A program made the position numbers and the translations under genes. The notes below the pieces were generated by a model. It worked only from the letters and a program-made list of their open reading frames with translations. It ran no database searches and was not told the DNA's origin. DNA of 41,748 nucleotides from a virus. Position 1 is the first letter of the stretch. Every line of letters starts with the position of its first letter. The DNA lies in IMG/VR virus record IMGVR_UViG_3300038696_000127, positions 1-41,748 of that record. One strand, written 5' to 3'. Of this stretch, positions 32,235-38,382 are shown piece after piece.

Positions 32235-32816
32235 TCAGGCTTCGACTTCGATGACTCGACCCCACAGCTCGGACTTGTCACCGTCACGCGTCACCGTCTT
32301 GAACTGGTAGGTGGCGTCGTGCCCCTTGCGTTCCAGCATCCGTGCCTGAGTGCGAGCCCCGTTGATGTTGCCGAACGTGCCGAGGCGAATGAACTGCAAT
32401 TCCTCTTCCTCGTCGCGTGGCACCTTGCCTGCCACTGTTGCCTCGTACAGCTTGTCGAGCAGCACCACCCACTTCGATCGACGCGGTGCAGGCTTCAGCT
32501 CCTCGCCCGACATGGCTTCGTTGAAGTCCAGGTCATCGGCCACTGCCTGCGGCTTCGTCTTCGCGGGTGCTGCCTTCTTCGCGGGTGCTGCCTTCTTCGC
32601 GGGTGCTGCTTTCTTCGCCGTGGACGTCTTCGCCGTGGACGTCTTCGCTGGTGCCTTCTCCGCTGCTGCCTCCTCCGCGGTCTCCTTCTCCGCGGTCTCC
32701 TCTGTCGGTGCTTCGGCTTCCGCTTCTGCTGCTGCCTTCCTGGTGGCCGCTGCCCGTGTCCGTGATGTCTTTGCTGCTGACGCCTTCGTGGTCGACGCCT
32801 TCGTTGTGGTTGCCAT
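32235..32816 (-). CDS. Histone H1-like tailed hypothetical protein
   Basis: This 193-aa protein has an N-terminal 95 residues of Ala/Lys/Thr/Glu low complexity, including KKAAPAKKAAPAKKAAP, and a folded C-terminal domain (105-193) with SKWVVLLDKLYEATVAGKVP and a beta strand EVEA end. The tail resembles histone H1 and HupB, so the protein probably binds DNA. It has its own TTGACA-type promoter, suggesting high expression, which would fit a nucleoid or replication-site protein. The C-terminal domain is unknown to me. Confidence 0.75.
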   Translation of the reverse strand: MATTTKASTTKASAAKTSRTRAAATRKAAAEAEAEAPTEETAEKETAEEAAAEKAPAKTSTAKTSTAKKAAPAKKAAPAKKAAPAKTKPQAVADDLDFNEAMSGEELKPAPRRSKWVVLLDKLYEATVAGKVPRDEEEELQFIRLGTFGNINGARTQARMLERKGHDATYQFKTVTRDGDKSELWGRVIEVEA

Positions 32817-32854
32817 TGCTTTACTCTCCTGTGTGTTGTGTTGAGAACGCCGAA

Positions 32855-32897
32855 GGGGGAAGTCGATCGGCTCGGTTGAGCGTAATCGACTTCCCCC
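32855..32897 (-). terminator. 13-bp inverted repeat, terminator overlapping a promoter
   Basis: GGGGGAAGTCGAT (32855-32867) and ATCGACTTCCCCC (32885-32897) pair perfectly. For the upstream operon this is a terminator about 60 nt after its last stop. The right arm also occupies the spacer of the promoter at 32879-32907, so it may be an operator. Confidence 0.75.
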
Positions 32898-32907
32898 AGG
32901 TTGTCAA
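32879..32907 (-). promoter_or_regulatory. Promoter TTGACA-N17-TACGCT (- strand)
   Basis: On the - strand TTGACA (32907-32902) is followed after exactly 17 nt by TACGCT (32884-32879). It has a perfect -35, optimal spacing and a TAnnnT -10. It drives the gene at 32816, whose leader carries CAACACAACACACAGGAGAG. Confidence 0.7.
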
Positions 32908-32958
32908 GTCAGACTGTCCTTCTAACTTGTCGTGTTACTTGCTTGCCTACATTCCTTG

Positions 32959-33231
32959 TCACTCGCTCGGAAACAACTCAGGCTCCAGCCTGTCTCCGTT
33001 GAGGTCCAAGAATGGTGGATGGATGGATGGCTTCACCGTGATCTTGTCGATGGAGTAGTGAGTGCAGTTGATTTGCTGCGCATACAACTCTGCATCCCCG
33101 TACTCTTTGAATGGTCCGTGCACCTTGCGTCCTCGCGCCTTCAGGTGCGGCTTCGCAATCGCTGCGGGATCAGAGTACGTGATCACGTTGAATGCTGGCA
33201 CCCATCGTTGGGGTTCAGCATCGTCAGCCAT
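32959..33231 (-). CDS. Small hypothetical protein
   Basis: This 90-aa protein has mixed alpha/beta character (FNVITYSDPAAIAKPHLKAR, EYGDAELYAQQINCTHYSID). The GGAGTGACC ribosome site lies within the end of the upstream gene. Transcription continues from the 268-aa gene and ends at 32855-32897. Family unknown. Confidence 0.7.
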   Translation of the reverse strand: MADDAEPQRWVPAFNVITYSDPAAIAKPHLKARGRKVHGPFKEYGDAELYAQQINCTHYSIDKITVKPSIHPPFLDLNGDRLEPELFPSE

Positions 33232-33234
33232 CGG

Positions 33235-34041
33235 TCACTCCTGGCTCTGCGCCCACACCGAACCGGGCTTGGATGACATCGCCACCTGTTGCGCGACATC
33301 AGAGTCGGCCACCCCGTCGACGTCCATAGCTGCCTCCATGAAGGACTCGTGATCCTCGGACTCCAGAGCCAACGCTTGCAGCTCTTCCAGCATGGCTTCA
33401 TCTTCCTCGCGCAGTGACTCGACCAGTGCGAGCTGCTTTTTCTCGACGGCGCTCGGACCCTTCGCCTTCGTTGCTGCTGCTTTCTTCGCCGGAGCTTTCT
33501 TCGCTGCCGCCTTCTTGCGGGCGGGCTTCACCTCCTCCACCTCCTCCTCTTCTTCCTCTTCTTCCTCACCCTCGTATCCGAGGTAGTCGATCGGGACGAT
33601 GGCGGTCTTCACCGTCTCGTTGCTGTCTGCCTGCGACGGGTTGCGTGTCGAATATTCCACGGTCCCGAGCAAGAACCGCTTGCCCAGGAACATGTTCACG
33701 TCGGTCGGCAACACGCCGTCCTCGCGCACCTCGTCCAGGAACCCGTCCAACGCGAACGCCGCGCCGAGGAACCTGCCGTAGTTGCTGTTCTTGTTGAAGT
33801 TGAGATCCCTCCCGCTCACGTGAGCTGCACCGGCACCGCGGTCGACGGGCTCCCACCCCTTGCCGCATGAGTACAATTGTTCCTGAGGTTCACCCTCACC
33901 CTCGTCGGGTTGGAAGGTGATCGCTGCAACGCACGCGTCGGCGGAGTACGAGGCGTCGAACCGGAACTCCATGTTGGTGATCACTGCTTCCACGTCGGCC
34001 AACGGGAGTCCGCTGCCCAATGCATATGGATCGTATGCCAT
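33235..34041 (-). CDS. Possible single-stranded-DNA-binding-type protein with acidic and basic segments
   Basis: This 268-aa protein has a beta-rich domain in residues 1-150 with aromatic residues (NFNKNSNYGRFLGAAFALDG, RFLLGTVEYSTRN). A run of ten Glu-rich residues, a KKAAAKKAPAKKAAATKAK tail-like linker (178-198) and a helical acidic C-terminus follow. Phage proteins placed beside helicase and recombination genes with an OB-like beta domain and flexible tail are often ssDNA-binding proteins, but no diagnostic motif is visible. I keep it as a guess. Confidence 0.6.
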   Translation of the reverse strand: MAYDPYALGSGLPLADVEAVITNMEFRFDASYSADACVAAITFQPDEGEGEPQEQLYSCGKGWEPVDRGAGAAHVSGRDLNFNKNSNYGRFLGAAFALDGFLDEVREDGVLPTDVNMFLGKRFLLGTVEYSTRNPSQADSNETVKTAIVPIDYLGYEGEEEEEEEEEVEEVKPARKKAAAKKAPAKKAAATKAKGPSAVEKKQLALVESLREEDEAMLEELQALALESEDHESFMEAAMDVDGVADSDVAQQVAMSSKPGSVWAQSQE

Positions 34042-34134
34042 GATGTTTCACTTGCTTTCTGTGTTGGTGTAGCTGCGTGGCATTGTTGCCGCGCTCTCAT
34101 TGTTGAGACCTTGTGTGTGCCAGGGTTGTCGCGC

Positions 34135-35748
34135 CTAGCGACGGATGAATTTGCGCACGTCGGACCTGGTGTCGACGGACTCGCGCCACCATTCAGGGAA
34201 CAGCTTCTGCCACCTCGACCAGAGTCCACGGAACGACGAATCGAAGATGTACGTGACCGCCCAATCCTCGTCGTGCCTGACTGCTCGGCCTGTCATCTGC
34301 ACGATGTCGCGGATGGTCTTCACCGAGTACCACATCTGCCCGCCATCGGTGTGCAACCTGGCTGCGATCTGCTTGTCTCCGAGTGCAGGGAACGGGCACT
34401 TCGCCACGATCTGCACCCGGCACATGTCGTCGGGTAGGTCGATGCCTCTCGACATGCTCGGTGCGAGCATCATCGCGCCCTCGGTCTTCTTGTACTGCGC
34501 CAGTGCGAACTCGCGGCCCCGCCCCTCGGTGTAGGTGATGACCTTCCTGCCTCTCAGCCCGCCGAACTCAACGTACTGGCTCAGCTCTTGCTCAAGATCG
34601 CGGGCTAGCTTGTAGCTCACGGTGTGCACGATCATGCGTTCACCAGGATGCTCTTCACTAGCGACCTTGATTGCCCACCCAAGATCCTTGACTGCTTTGT
34701 CCATGCTCTTGTACGTAACGTCGGCCACTGGGGCAAGCACGACAGGCCGGTTCTCGACGGGGAACGTCATCGGCACCCGTACCGTGGCGTACTCACCCTT
34801 CACGCCGAGCGAGTCGGCCATCTCGTCAGCGGAGATGATCGTCGCGGACATCACCAGCCATCGCTGGCCGTGACGCCACAGGTTGCGCACCCCGTGCTGG
34901 TGCACCTTGACCGGCTTCATCACGAGCCCGATCGAATCGTCCTTGGACCACGGGTAGTCCCTCAGCCATGTGCCCTTGTCGTCGTCGTCGTCGCCGCGCT
35001 CCATGTCGGCAGTCACTTCCCCGCGGATCGTCGTCGCGTCAGCGATCGCATACCGCACCGAGTTGTACTGCTGCACGTCGGACTTGCGATCGATTGTGGT
35101 CAGCTCGGCGGCGAGCTTCGCTGCGAACTCATCGAGCCACGCCACGATCGTTTTCTTATGGCACCCCTTCTTCGGGAACTCCATGCCAACCTGGTCGACC
35201 AGCGTCTTGGATGCCTGGTACTCGACGTACCCCATCAAGATCGACTCCAGGGTGTCGCCTTCGTCAGCGATCACGAGATCCCGACCACGAAACGCACCCG
35301 GTCCGTTCGCTTCGTGCAGCAGGTAGCTCGTGTTGGTGACGGCGAGATCCGCACTCAGCGCCGTCATCTTCGCTTGCTCGTACGGGCACGACACCCTCCC
35401 ACTGGGGCAGTACAGGCACGGGTCGTCCTGCGCTGCGCTCGTGCACATCGACGCGTCGGCGTGCTGCTGCGGGAGTCCGACTTCGTAGTTGCTGCGCCCC
35501 TTCAGCACGGCACCGTGCTTGAAGTCACGAGCGAACTGATCTTGCAACGACTTGTCCGAGCACACGTAGAGCGCTCGGGCTCGTAGCTCTCGTGCGATCT
35601 GGTGTCCGATCAGTGTCTTGCCGCTGCCGGTCGGCGCGTCCATGAACACGACGTCGACACCGCTTTCGAACAGCGCGACTGCTTCGTTGATCGCGTCCAC
35701 CTGATGTGGACGCAGTTGCTTGAACCCTGGTGGTAGTTCTGCTGGCAT
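34135..35748 (-). CDS. DinG/XPD-type superfamily 2 helicase with Fe-S cysteines
   Basis: This 537-aa protein has Walker A APTGSGKT at residues 38-45 and four Cys at 102, 111, 114 and 121 in the position of the XPD/DinG iron-sulfur domain. Walker B is VIADEGD at 159-165 and motif VI is QMTGRAVRHDED near 484. XPD/DinG helicases unwind 5'-3' from ssDNA. It is shorter than bacterial DinG. It probably acts in replication or recombination, as no replicative helicase or polymerase is visible. CA-rich leader and GAGGAGA ribosome site. Confidence 0.88.
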   Translation of the reverse strand: MPAELPPGFKQLRPHQVDAINEAVALFESGVDVVFMDAPTGSGKTLIGHQIARELRARALYVCSDKSLQDQFARDFKHGAVLKGRSNYEVGLPQQHADASMCTSAAQDDPCLYCPSGRVSCPYEQAKMTALSADLAVTNTSYLLHEANGPGAFRGRDLVIADEGDTLESILMGYVEYQASKTLVDQVGMEFPKKGCHKKTIVAWLDEFAAKLAAELTTIDRKSDVQQYNSVRYAIADATTIRGEVTADMERGDDDDDKGTWLRDYPWSKDDSIGLVMKPVKVHQHGVRNLWRHGQRWLVMSATIISADEMADSLGVKGEYATVRVPMTFPVENRPVVLAPVADVTYKSMDKAVKDLGWAIKVASEEHPGERMIVHTVSYKLARDLEQELSQYVEFGGLRGRKVITYTEGRGREFALAQYKKTEGAMMLAPSMSRGIDLPDDMCRVQIVAKCPFPALGDKQIAARLHTDGGQMWYSVKTIRDIVQMTGRAVRHDEDWAVTYIFDSSFRGLWSRWQKLFPEWWRESVDTRSDVRKFIRR

Positions 35749-35817
35749 GTTCTCTCCTCGGTACCGGTGTGTGTGGTTGCTACTTGTATTACTTACGTGA
35801 TGAGACGACTCAGTTGC

Positions 35818-36492
35818 CTAGTCGTGTCCGTTGGTCCGTTGCTTCTGCTTCTCTTGCTTCTCCAGTTGACGCATGAACTCCTGTCGCTGGCGCATCTCTT
35901 TGACTTGCGCTGCGCTCAGAGCATCGTTCAGCTCTTGCCAGAGACGATGATACTTCTGCCGTACCCCGTTGGGCAGGCCAGGATCTTCACTGAGAATCGC
36001 CACCCTGTCAACCTCCTCGTTGACCTCGATCCAGTCCTGATCCTCGATCATCGCATCGACGTGCTCTCGCACACGCTTGTAGTCGGTGTTCTGCTCCTCA
36101 CGAATCCGCTGTCGCATCTCGGTGCGCATCCGGTTCGTCTCTGCCTCGATCAGTTGCAACGCCAGCGGGTCGGGCTCAATCATCTCCGTCGCCCACTGAT
36201 GCGCGGTATGGAACAGCGCGTTGCGGATGAAGTCCTGACGTGACCGGAGCTGGTCGCTATCAGCTACCAGGATCTCGATGACGTGCTGCAATCGCGGCGG
36301 GAGCTTCACGTTCACCTGTTCGTAGTGCCCCTTCGTGTCCGATGCGTCGAGATACACCCGGTCTGGATCGTACGCCTTGCCTGACGTGAGCTGATAGGCG
36401 AGAGATTGCGGGTTCGAACTGGATGTACTGGTTGACGATCCAGTTGAAGATCCAGTTGACGACTGACCTGAGGTTGTATTACTGTTTGCCAT
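35818..36492 (-). CDS. Ribbon-helix-helix-like DNA-binding protein
   Basis: This 224-aa protein has a Ser/Thr/Gly-rich flexible N-terminus (1-30) and then YEQVNVKLPPRLQHVIEILV...SRQDFIRNALFHTAHQW (57-100). That segment shows the strand-helix-helix pattern of RHH regulators: VNVKLPP as strand, SRQDFIRNAL as start of helix 2. A long charged helical C-terminus follows (110-224). The upstream region carries three 12-bp repeats and palindromes with the same AGGTAC core, good candidates for its own operator. Ribosome site AAGGAA. Confidence 0.65.
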   Translation of the reverse strand: MANSNTTSGQSSTGSSTGSSTSTSSSNPQSLAYQLTSGKAYDPDRVYLDASDTKGHYEQVNVKLPPRLQHVIEILVADSDQLRSRQDFIRNALFHTAHQWATEMIEPDPLALQLIEAETNRMRTEMRQRIREEQNTDYKRVREHVDAMIEDQDWIEVNEEVDRVAILSEDPGLPNGVRQKYHRLWQELNDALSAAQVKEMRQRQEFMRQLEKQEKQKQRTNGHD

Positions 36493-36535
36493 TGCGTTTC
36501 CTTACTGTTGATCCAGTGGATGACGTGAGTGTTGA

Positions 36536-36570
36536 AGTACCTATCGGAGTACCTATCGGAGTACCTATCG
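36536..36570 (-). promoter_or_regulatory. Three 12-bp tandem operator-like repeats
   Basis: AGTACCTATCGG repeats at 36536, 36548 and 36560 with a strict 12-bp period (read on the - strand, CCGATAGGTACT). They lie 44-78 nt upstream of the RHH-like gene, just after a terminator. RHH proteins typically bind tandem short sites with about one helical turn spacing. Confidence 0.65.
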
Positions 36571-36603
36571 AGAGCCCCATCGTTCCCAGCGGTGGGGCTC
36601 TCG
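36569..36603. terminator. Terminator upstream of the RHH-like gene
   Basis: CGAGAGCCCCA (36569-36579) pairs perfectly with TGGGGCTCTCG (36593-36603) around a 13-nt loop. It isolates the operator repeats from transcription coming from 36.6-36.75 kb. Confidence 0.75.
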
Positions 36604-36700
36604 ACTGTAGCCACGTCGTCACTCTCGGTCAAGGAACCCCACCCTTCTACGTCTGCTCCACTCCAGCTCAACGCACATCTTTGTTCTTCTATTTGCTTCT

Positions 36701-36750
36701 CGGTATCTCTCACTGCTAAGGTACAAGTACCTTGGCAGTGAGAGATACCG
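36701..36750. repeat. Near-perfect inverted repeat with 24-bp arms
   Basis: The arms 36701-36724 and 36727-36750 are complementary over 24 bp except one T-G pair, with a two-base spacer. The centre is GGTAC-AA-GTACC, which contains the AGGTAC core of the 36536-36570 repeats twice. A further copy of AGGTACAAG lies at 36758-36766. Such a long two-base-loop palindrome can extrude as a cruciform or fold as RNA. Confidence 0.85.
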
Positions 36751-36850
36751 AGCCCTTAGGTACAAGATATCAAGATATGGCTTATTTCCAGAAATAGCCT
36801 AATCACGATATCCTTACGTTGCGATTGTGTGACGGTGTGTGCGTCATCCC

Positions 36851-36880
36851 TTGACAAACCAGGCTCTCACCCCTCATACT
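36851..36880 (+). promoter_or_regulatory. Promoter TTGACA-N18-CATACT (+ strand)
   Basis: A perfect -35 TTGACA at 36851-36856 is separated by 18 nt from CATACT (36875-36880). It points against the direction of all neighbouring genes. No frame follows that looks like a gene. Confidence 0.5.
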
Positions 36881-36886
36881 CCCAGA

Positions 36887-36985
36887 GGGATCTCAGCTTC
36901 CCGGTGCATGGTCGAGCAGGTTCTCTCCTTGGTCCCTCGCTCCCATCGCATCGCCCCTCCCCTCAATTGCTACGAGGGAAGGGGC
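36887..36985 (+). ncRNA. Candidate small RNA of about 100 nt
   Basis: A transcript from the promoter at 36851-36880 would run from about 36887 to the hairpin at 36953-36985. Inside lies GGGATCTCAGCTTCCC, a small additional hairpin. It is the only rightward transcription unit that I can suggest in the right arm. Support is the promoter match and terminator alone. Confidence 0.35.
36953..36985. terminator. Terminator of the small-gene operon and of the candidate RNA
   Basis: GCCCCTCCCCTC (36953-36964) pairs with GAGGGAAGGGGC (36974-36985) with one mismatch or wobble around a 9-nt loop. On the - strand it is 45 nt after the stop of the 50-aa membrane protein; on the + strand it ends the candidate RNA. 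Confidence 0.7.
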
Positions 36986-37029
36986 AACGCTCACTCACAC
37001 ACTGAGCGAATGATGGAGATTGTTACGCG

Positions 37030-37182
37030 CTACCGGCGACGGCGCAGCATCCAACGCCACACGGCGTCAGCGATGAGCACCCCGCCAATGACGATGATGA
37101 TGAGATCGATGAGCCCGGTGTCTACAGGCTCACTCACCACGCTCACCAGACTCATCGCGCTCACCACGCCCATCGCGCTCAC
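37030..37182 (-). CDS. Membrane microprotein (50 aa)
   Basis: GTG 37182 overlaps the upstream stop as GTGA, and the frame ends with TAG at 37030-37032. The product has one membrane helix at about residues 23-40 (GLIDLIIIVIGGVLIADA) followed by WRWMLRRRR, a clear positive-inside stop-transfer. The N-terminus (VSAMGVVSAMSLVSVVSEP) is repetitive. It is the last gene of an overlapping five-gene string. Function unknown; a superinfection-exclusion or membrane-targeting role is conceivable. Confidence 0.6.
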   Translation of the reverse strand: MSAMGVVSAMSLVSVVSEPVDTGLIDLIIIVIGGVLIADAVWRWMLRRRR

Positions 37183-37436
37183 TTCGCCGGGCCGTAGTGC
37201 TCGGGGAACATCTCGCGCCGGAACTCACCGAGCGTTACCACTCCGAGGTCGTTGCTGTCGCGTCGGATCTCCCAGTCCAGCCGTGTGCACTCTCGACACG
37301 GGCAGAGCCACAACGGAACCTCTTCGTCGCCGTCGTTGCCGGGATTGGCGATGCATTGGAGCGACGTGCTTGGGTGCATCGCTGACGTGTGGTGACCCGA
37401 GGTTGCCGCGCTTCTCTGGCCGTGTGGATCATTCAT
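37179..37436 (-). CDS. Small Cys-containing hypothetical protein
   Basis: This 85-aa protein has a His/Ser/Thr-rich N-terminus and a WLCPCRECTRLDWEIRRD motif with three Cys, then a helical end. It overlaps the upstream 32-aa frame by 8 nt and the downstream 50-aa gene as GTGA. Family unknown. Confidence 0.7.
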   Translation of the reverse strand: MNDPHGQRSAATSGHHTSAMHPSTSLQCIANPGNDGDEEVPLWLCPCRECTRLDWEIRRDSNDLGVVTLGEFRREMFPEHYGPAK

Positions 37437-37527
37437 CTTCGATCACCTTTCGTGTGAGCTTCGGCAACGCGGGAACGACGCAGCACATGACCACGCCGAG
37501 GATGAACACGATCGCTTGGCCTTCCAT
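37429..37527 (-). CDS. Membrane microprotein (32 aa)
   Basis: ATG 37527 overlaps the upstream stop by one base (TGATG). The 32-aa product starts MEGQAIVFILGVVMCCVVPAL, nearly all membrane helix, and continues with a charged KLTRKVIEDE tail. Its placement exactly between two real genes, sharing bases with both, is the main support. Comparison with related phages would show conservation. Confidence 0.5.
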   Translation of the reverse strand: MEGQAIVFILGVVMCCVVPALPKLTRKVIEDE

Positions 37528-38021
37528 CACCGATCACCTTTGATGACGCGGGCCGTGGCGTACTCGCCGGGTGCTGCCACACCGGACAGCACGATCCGTT
37601 CGCACCCTGCGGTGAACACGGCGTTGTAGTACCGGCGAGTGTTGCGCTCGTCTCGCCACCTCCTGGCAAACGGGTGTGGCTCACCTCGCCAGATGACACG
37701 GGCGATGGGCTCGCCAGTCCAGGTTGTCAGCTCACTCCCATCCGTGTTCATGTACAGACCGCCGACTCGTGGATCTCGACCAGGCACCGAGGCATTCATC
37801 ACGTCGTCGCGGGTCTCGACGGCGCAGCATGGGTAGCACATGGTCCACACTTCGCCGTCGTCCACCTGGTATCCGTAGCCAGTGCCGAGTCCGTCCGAGG
37901 TTGTCGGGGCATGGCCGCAGTCACAGATGCCTGTGTCGGTGATGTTCTGTCGTGCCACGTCCATCTTGTAGTCGATGGTGTCGCGATGTGACTTCACTGT
38001 TTCGCTCTCCGTTTCGCTCAT
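37527..38021 (-). CDS. Widespread phage Cys-rich protein of unknown function
   Basis: This 164-aa protein shows CDCGH (33-37), TSDGLGTGYGYQVDDGEVWTMCYPCCA (41-67) and GLYMNTD, followed by WTGEPIARV and WRDERNTRRYYN. The TSDG..GTGY..D...CY.CCA pattern recurs in an uncharacterised family frequent in phages and plasmids. Cys33, Cys35, Cys62 and Cys65/66 probably hold zinc. Start overlaps the upstream stop as ATGA. Possibly a host-interaction protein; no activity is known to me. Confidence 0.75.
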   Translation of the reverse strand: MSETESETVKSHRDTIDYKMDVARQNITDTGICDCGHAPTTSDGLGTGYGYQVDDGEVWTMCYPCCAVETRDDVMNASVPGRDPRVGGLYMNTDGSELTTWTGEPIARVIWRGEPHPFARRWRDERNTRRYYNAVFTAGCERIVLSGVAAPGEYATARVIKGDR

Positions 38022-38272
38022 CCGAACACGTCCGTTCCCAGCGCGGCTTCGATGATGTCCGTCTCATGCTTCTCCCACATGCTTTCCGGCATGGTGAGTT
38101 GCATACTTCCGCCGAGCTTGACGGTGACGTTGCTGCCCATTGACGTGACCAGAACCTTGTTAGAACGCGGGACGTAGTACATCGCCACGGTGAATTCGCC
38201 AACTTCGGTGATCAACAGACCACGCTTGACGTGTGAGAATGATGTCTCACCTTGCTTGAGTGTCCTACGCAT
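38018..38272 (-). CDS. Small beta-rich hypothetical protein
   Basis: This 84-aa protein from ATG 38272 has ribosome site AGGAGCAAC and a double CACACACA leader. Strands predominate (LLITEVGEFTVAMYYVP, NKVLVTSMGSNVTVKLG), then a helical acidic end. It heads the five-gene string that ends at 37030, right after the terminator at 38334-38365. Family not recognised. Confidence 0.7.
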   Translation of the reverse strand: MRRTLKQGETSFSHVKRGLLITEVGEFTVAMYYVPRSNKVLVTSMGSNVTVKLGGSMQLTMPESMWEKHETDIIEAALGTDVFG

Positions 38273-38333
38273 TGTGTTGCTCCTTCTATGTGTGTGTGAA
38301 TGTGTGTGTTTCTTGTTGCCCAATAAGGCAGTT

Positions 38334-38365
38334 GAGCCCACCACGTGTTGCTACGCGGTGGGCTC
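38334..38365 (-). terminator. Terminator after the DUF932-type gene
   Basis: GAGCCCACC (38334-38342) pairs with GGTGGGCTC (38357-38365) around a 14-nt loop, 18 nt after the stop of the 384-aa gene. No U-tract. Confidence 0.75.
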
Positions 38366-38382
38366 TCAGCCCCATCGAACGG

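Larger units (their letters stand above)
36493..37029. other. Non-coding control region (537 bp)
   Basis: No convincing gene is present. From left to right the stretch holds: leader of the RHH-like gene; three AGTACCTATCGG repeats; a terminator hairpin; the 24-bp-arm palindrome; AAGATATC direct repeats (near 36764-36778); a GGCTTATTTC/GAAATAGCC hairpin (36779-36799); a + strand TTGACA promoter; and a terminator at 36953-36985. It is more AT-rich than its surroundings around 36755-36825. Confidence 0.7.

Noticed and set aside
36839-37543. Rightward frame of 234 codons
   Set aside because: It starts in the control region and continues antisense to three overlapping real genes; composition is Ser/Arg/Thr low complexity.
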